Under the pieces are notes generated by a model, which did not search any database, was not told where the DNA came from, and saw only the letters and a program-made list of their open reading frames with translations. From contig JAQIDF010000524.1 in assembly GCA_027858145.1 (NCBI GenBank), positions 1 through 9,705 of the forward strand: a DNA stretch of 9,705 nucleotides. Reading direction: 5' to 3'. Both the position numbers and the translations under genes were made by a program. This DNA is from Prolixibacteraceae bacterium (GTDB taxonomy: Bacteria > Bacteroidota > Bacteroidia > Bacteroidales > Prolixibacteraceae). This document shows positions 6,754-9,705 of this stretch, one piece after another; positions within the stretch are counted from its first letter, which is position 1, and each line of letters starts with the position of its first letter.

Positions 6754-9705
6754 TTAAAATACTAATTTGATGTTAAAACCAATGCGCTTAGTTGATGGCG
6801 CGCCACTGTATTCAACACCAAGAACGTTTGATGCTCCATAAGTACTTACTTCAGGATCAAAGTTTGTATATTTTGGTATGTTAGGAGCCCAGAACCATAA
6901 ATTTCTGGCTGTCATACTAACATTGATCATATCAAAAGGTGTTCTATTGATCCATGCGCGTGGTATAGTGTAGCCAATAGAAAGCTCTCTTAGACGTAAT
7001 GTAGTTGCATCATAAACTTGCCATTCGGAATAAGAGTTTATAGCAAATGAGCTGAAGCCAGAACTAAAATATTGGTCATTATGAGATATCTGAGTTGTAT
7101 TCTCAATTGTATTTCCATTATTATCTAGTATTGGTTTAGAAGTAGTTGCATCTCCATAAACACCTGGAATGATCATCGTGTTTTCTCTATCTTCAGTGTC
7201 TTTAGTAACACCCCGTCCAAGCAAGGATACAATAGAATTTGAATAGATGTCCCCACCATATTTGAGATCGACTAAAAATGAAAGTGTTATACCGTATGCG
7301 CTGATAGTGTTTGAAATACCAGTAACAAAATCTGGATTTGGATCTCCAACGATGCCTTGCTCAAGGTCTTCAATCATTAATCCGGTTGATGGATCAATAA
7401 GAGGATTACCCTCGCTGTCTCGGGCAGTACGGCTTCCATAAAATACTCCATAAGGTTGACCAACCATTAATGCTGATGCAGGATCCCCAAATAATTGATT
7501 CACATAAACTAATGAATCAACTCCGTTAATGCTTACTACTTCATTTCGGTTAGCTGTATAAGTTAAGCGTACGTCCCAATTGAATTTTTCTCTTTTAACA
7601 GGGTTCGCATTAACGGCTACTTCTACACCTTTGTTGTCTAACTGTCCAACATTTGTGTATGTTTGCCTATAACCGGATGATGTGGGAATGTATACAGGAT
7701 ATATTTGATCGGTTGATTTACTTGAATATAATGCAACATCAAAATTTAGTCTATTATTAAAGAAATTTAACTCAGCACCAACTTCAATGTCTTCTTTAAA
7801 CTCTGGGTTCAAATTTGGATCATATGCTGTGTCGGGTGTATAGAGATATGATTGTCCCATGAAAGGAGTTCCAAGATAATAAATATCTTTTACATTGTAG
7901 GGATCTGCATCCATACCTACTTTACCCCAACTGGCTCGAACTTTACCATAGCTTAAAACACTGTTTTCTAAACTAAAGGCATCTGTAAAGACGAATGCTG
8001 CATCAATTGCAGGATAGAAATACGAGTTATTTGCGTTAGGTAATGTTGATGACCAGTCATTTCTTCCACGTAAAGTTAAGAAAGCATAATTTCTATAGCC
8101 AATTGTTGCTTCACCCATAGCTCCCATCAACCTGCGCTGAGTGTAGTCTCCTCCCCAGGCAATTACATCTTCAGTGTTGTCGATGTCAAAAATGTCTTCA
8201 ACAATGAAAGTATAACCTCTGTAAGCTTGTCTATTAGTGGTTCTTTGGTTATGGTTTAATCCCAAAAGCCCACTTATTGAAAAGTCTGAATTGATTTCTT
8301 TGTCAAAATTCAAGAAAAGTTGTGATTCAAGCTCCATCGCTTTGTACAAATCTTCTGTTATACCTCCTTTTTTACCAAATTCAGTAGCTCTGGAGCCAAT
8401 ATCAACAGTTTCAGATCTGTCTTGAGTAAATGAATTAAAACCAAAGCGGTAGGAAACATTAAGCCAGTCTGTAAGAATGAATTGAGCATTAAAGTTACCT
8501 GTTATCCTTTCCATGTCTGTAATTACCTGATTATGCTTCCATGACCATAGTGGGTTGTCAAATTGGTCTCCATTTGGCTGCATTGGGGAGCCTGTGACAG
8601 GGTGTTCATACGGGTCCATTATCCATGTGCGACCGAGCCAAAGTGACCGGGCAAAAGATGAAGCACCATATCCTTCTGTTGATTGATTATTTCCAAATAT
8701 ACTCCCTTTTTGATTTGTATTAGAATAAGCCAGAGAGGAACCAATTGTCAACTTTTCCCAAAGAGTAGTTTTCCCTCCTACACTTAAACTTGAACGATTA
8801 AAAGAAGAATGGGGAATATATCCATCGTTTCTTGAATCAGATGCTGTTACATTGAAAGATGAATTTTCATCACTACCGGAGATGTTTATGGAGTTGTCAA
8901 ATGAAACACCTGTTTGGAAAAGATCAGCAACATTATTGGGTTGAGTTTCATATGCAATTGAGTCTCCCCATCCAAAAGCTTCGCCATATCCATCCCATGT
9001 TTTAATAGAGTCCCGTGAGTCGAAGCGTGGACCCCATGATCCATTTGCATTCGAGTAATTGAACTCGGATCCATTTCCGTATGTGTTTTGGTATTCAGGT
9101 AAACTTGCAATTGTCTCGAAGTTTACAGAACTACTAACAGTAACTGAGAATCCTTTTTTCTTACTAATTCCTGATTTAGTTGTTATTAGTACAACTCCGT
9201 TTTTCGCTCTTGAACCATACAATGCTGCAGCAGCAGCTCCTTTAAGGATTGTGGTTGATGCGATATCATTAGGGTCTAAAGTGCCAATACCGCTACCATA
9301 TGCCCCACCTGATGTACTCATGTTAGTGGTGCTCACAAATTCATTACTATATGGTATGCCATCTACAACAAAGAGAGGTTGGTTATCTCCTGAAAATGAT
9401 GTGTTACCACGAATTGTGATTCTTGTTGAAGAACCCGGGGCACCACCAGTTGACCTGATTTCAACACCTGCTATTTTCCCGTCAAGTGTCCTAAGCATAT
9501 CAGGTTCAGATCTCTGAAGCATTTCTTCAGAAGAAACCTCTGTTGAAGCATAACCTAATGCTTTCTTCTCTTTTGATATGCCAAATGCTGTTACAACAAC
9601 TTCATCGACAGCAATATCGGCACGTGAAATTTCAACTTGGTAATTGGTTGCTGAGGTAAGTTCAATTTCTTTTGAAGTCATACCAATAAAAGAGAATACC
9701 AAGGT
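6754..9705 (-). CDS. SusC/RagA-family TonB-dependent outer-membrane transporter; N-terminus outside window
   Basis: This is the outer-membrane channel of a SusCD uptake pair, energised by TonB. The frame is open to the right edge, with 983 residues visible, and the apparent TTG start at 9700-9702 is internal. The visible part begins at the end of a carboxypeptidase-regulatory-like domain (TLVFSFIGMTSKEI). DEVVVTAFGISKEKKALGYA (34-53) is the usual SusC linker/TonB-box region. The plug domain runs about 54-178, with the hallmark ILKGAAAAALYGSRAKNGVV (153-172). The 22-strand barrel fills the rest and ends in the typical GYTIPRAWI, MTARNLWFWAPNIPKY, FDPEVS and APSTKRIGFNIKLVF segments, with a terminal aromatic Phe. 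The stop codon TAA (6754-6756) touches the possible upstream ATG of susD, so translation is probably coupled. Whether it has an N-terminal STN signalling domain, which would suggest sigma/anti-sigma control, lies outside the window. Confidence 0.96.
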   Translation of the reverse strand, partial: TLVFSFIGMTSKEIELTSATNYQVEISRADIAVDEVVVTAFGISKEKKALGYASTEVSSEEMLQRSEPDMLRTLDGKIAGVEIRSTGGAPGSSTRITIRGNTSFSGDNQPLFVVDGIPYSNEFVSTTNMSTSGGAYGSGIGTLDPNDIASTTILKGAAAAALYGSRAKNGVVLITTKSGISKKKGFSVTVSSSVNFETIASLPEYQNTYGNGSEFNYSNANGSWGPRFDSRDSIKTWDGYGEAFGWGDSIAYETQPNNVADLFQTGVSFDNSINISGSDENSSFNVTASDSRNDGYIPHSSFNRSSLSVGGKTTLWEKLTIGSSLAYSNTNQKGSIFGNNQSTEGYGASSFARSLWLGRTWIMDPYEHPVTGSPMQPNGDQFDNPLWSWKHNQVITDMERITGNFNAQFILTDWLNVSYRFGFNSFTQDRSETVDIGSRATEFGKKGGITEDLYKAMELESQLFLNFDKEINSDFSISGLLGLNHNQRTTNRQAYRGYTFIVEDIFDIDNTEDVIAWGGDYTQRRLMGAMGEATIGYRNYAFLTLRGRNDWSSTLPNANNSYFYPAIDAAFVFTDAFSLENSVLSYGKVRASWGKVGMDADPYNVKDIYYLGTPFMGQSYLYTPDTAYDPNLNPEFKEDIEVGAELNFFNNRLNFDVALYSSKSTDQIYPVYIPTSSGYRQTYTNVGQLDNKGVEVAVNANPVKREKFNWDVRLTYTANRNEVVSINGVDSLVYVNQLFGDPASALMVGQPYGVFYGSRTARDSEGNPLIDPSTGLMIEDLEQGIVGDPNPDFVTGISNTISAYGITLSFLVDLKYGGDIYSNSIVSLLGRGVTKDTEDRENTMIIPGVYGDATTSKPILDNNGNTIENTTQISHNDQYFSSGFSSFAINSYSEWQVYDATTLRLRELSIGYTIPRAWINRTPFDMINVSMTARNLWFWAPNIPKYTNFDPEVSTYGASNVLGVEYSGAPSTKRIGFNIKLVF

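Noticed and set aside
9059..9517. Plus-strand 152-codon open frame
   Set aside because: It is antisense to the SusC plug domain, whose minus-strand translation is strongly conserved. Long shadow frames opposite such genes are common.
9700..9702. TTG as the start of the SusC gene
   Set aside because: The frame stays open to the window edge (Thr codon at 9703-9705), and the residues there belong to the end of a carboxypeptidase-regulatory-like domain, so the true start lies outside the window.
1..9705. CRISPR array, tRNA/rRNA genes, complete insertion sequence or retron
   Set aside because: I found no regularly spaced repeats, no tRNA cloverleaf or rRNA segments, and no transposase or reverse-transcriptase coding sequence on either strand.

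Overview
The window looks like chromosomal DNA from an AT-rich member of the Bacteroidota, most likely a Bacteroidales/Marinilabiliales-type marine or anaerobic lineage. The support is a SusC/SusD outer-membrane uptake pair, a type IX secretion (T9SS) C-terminal sorting domain, lipoproteins with Bacteroidota-style signal peptides, and the MATE/cytidylate-kinase-like gene neighbourhood known from this phylum. The genus cannot be fixed from this sequence.

Layout, left to right. Positions 1-552 (+) are the 3' end of an ammonium transporter gene (amt), followed by a strong hairpin terminator at 614-640. Positions 652-1239 (-) hold the ruins of a two-gene operon. First comes a 47-residue N-terminal stub of a MATE-family efflux protein. 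Five bases after its stop codon begins a cytidylate-kinase-like gene that has lost its central part and carries a frameshift in an 8-A run. Positions 1240-1488 are non-coding. They contain a perfect 11-bp inverted repeat upstream of the MATE stub and a short GC-rich, hairpin-forming patch beside the next gene. Positions 1489-3918 (-) encode an 809-residue secreted zinc metalloprotease with an HExxHxxG motif, two Ig-like repeats, a jelly-roll/MAM-like region and a T9SS sorting domain. Positions 3919-4155 are an AT-rich spacer with a clear minus-strand terminator (4091-4125). Positions 4156-9705 (-) form a compact operon in the order susC-like (5' end outside the window), susD-like, then a surface lipoprotein of uncertain function.

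The SusC homologue should be a TonB-dependent outer-membrane channel. The SusD homologue is its surface lid and ligand-binding lipoprotein, and the third gene is probably an accessory surface lipoprotein in the position where SusE/SusF-like proteins sit. They end at a shared terminator, so they are almost certainly co-transcribed. The substrate is not evident. No glycoside hydrolase is in view, and the only neighbouring degradative enzyme is the T9SS metalloprotease, which has its own upstream region. A peptide or protein substrate is therefore a possibility but is not shown.

Most of the window is ordinary for the phylum. The least ordinary parts are the doubly deleted MATE/kinase locus, the uncharacterised third lipoprotein, and the small structured patches at 1268-1298 and 1431-1475. 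I saw no tRNA, rRNA, CRISPR array, complete insertion sequence or replication origin.
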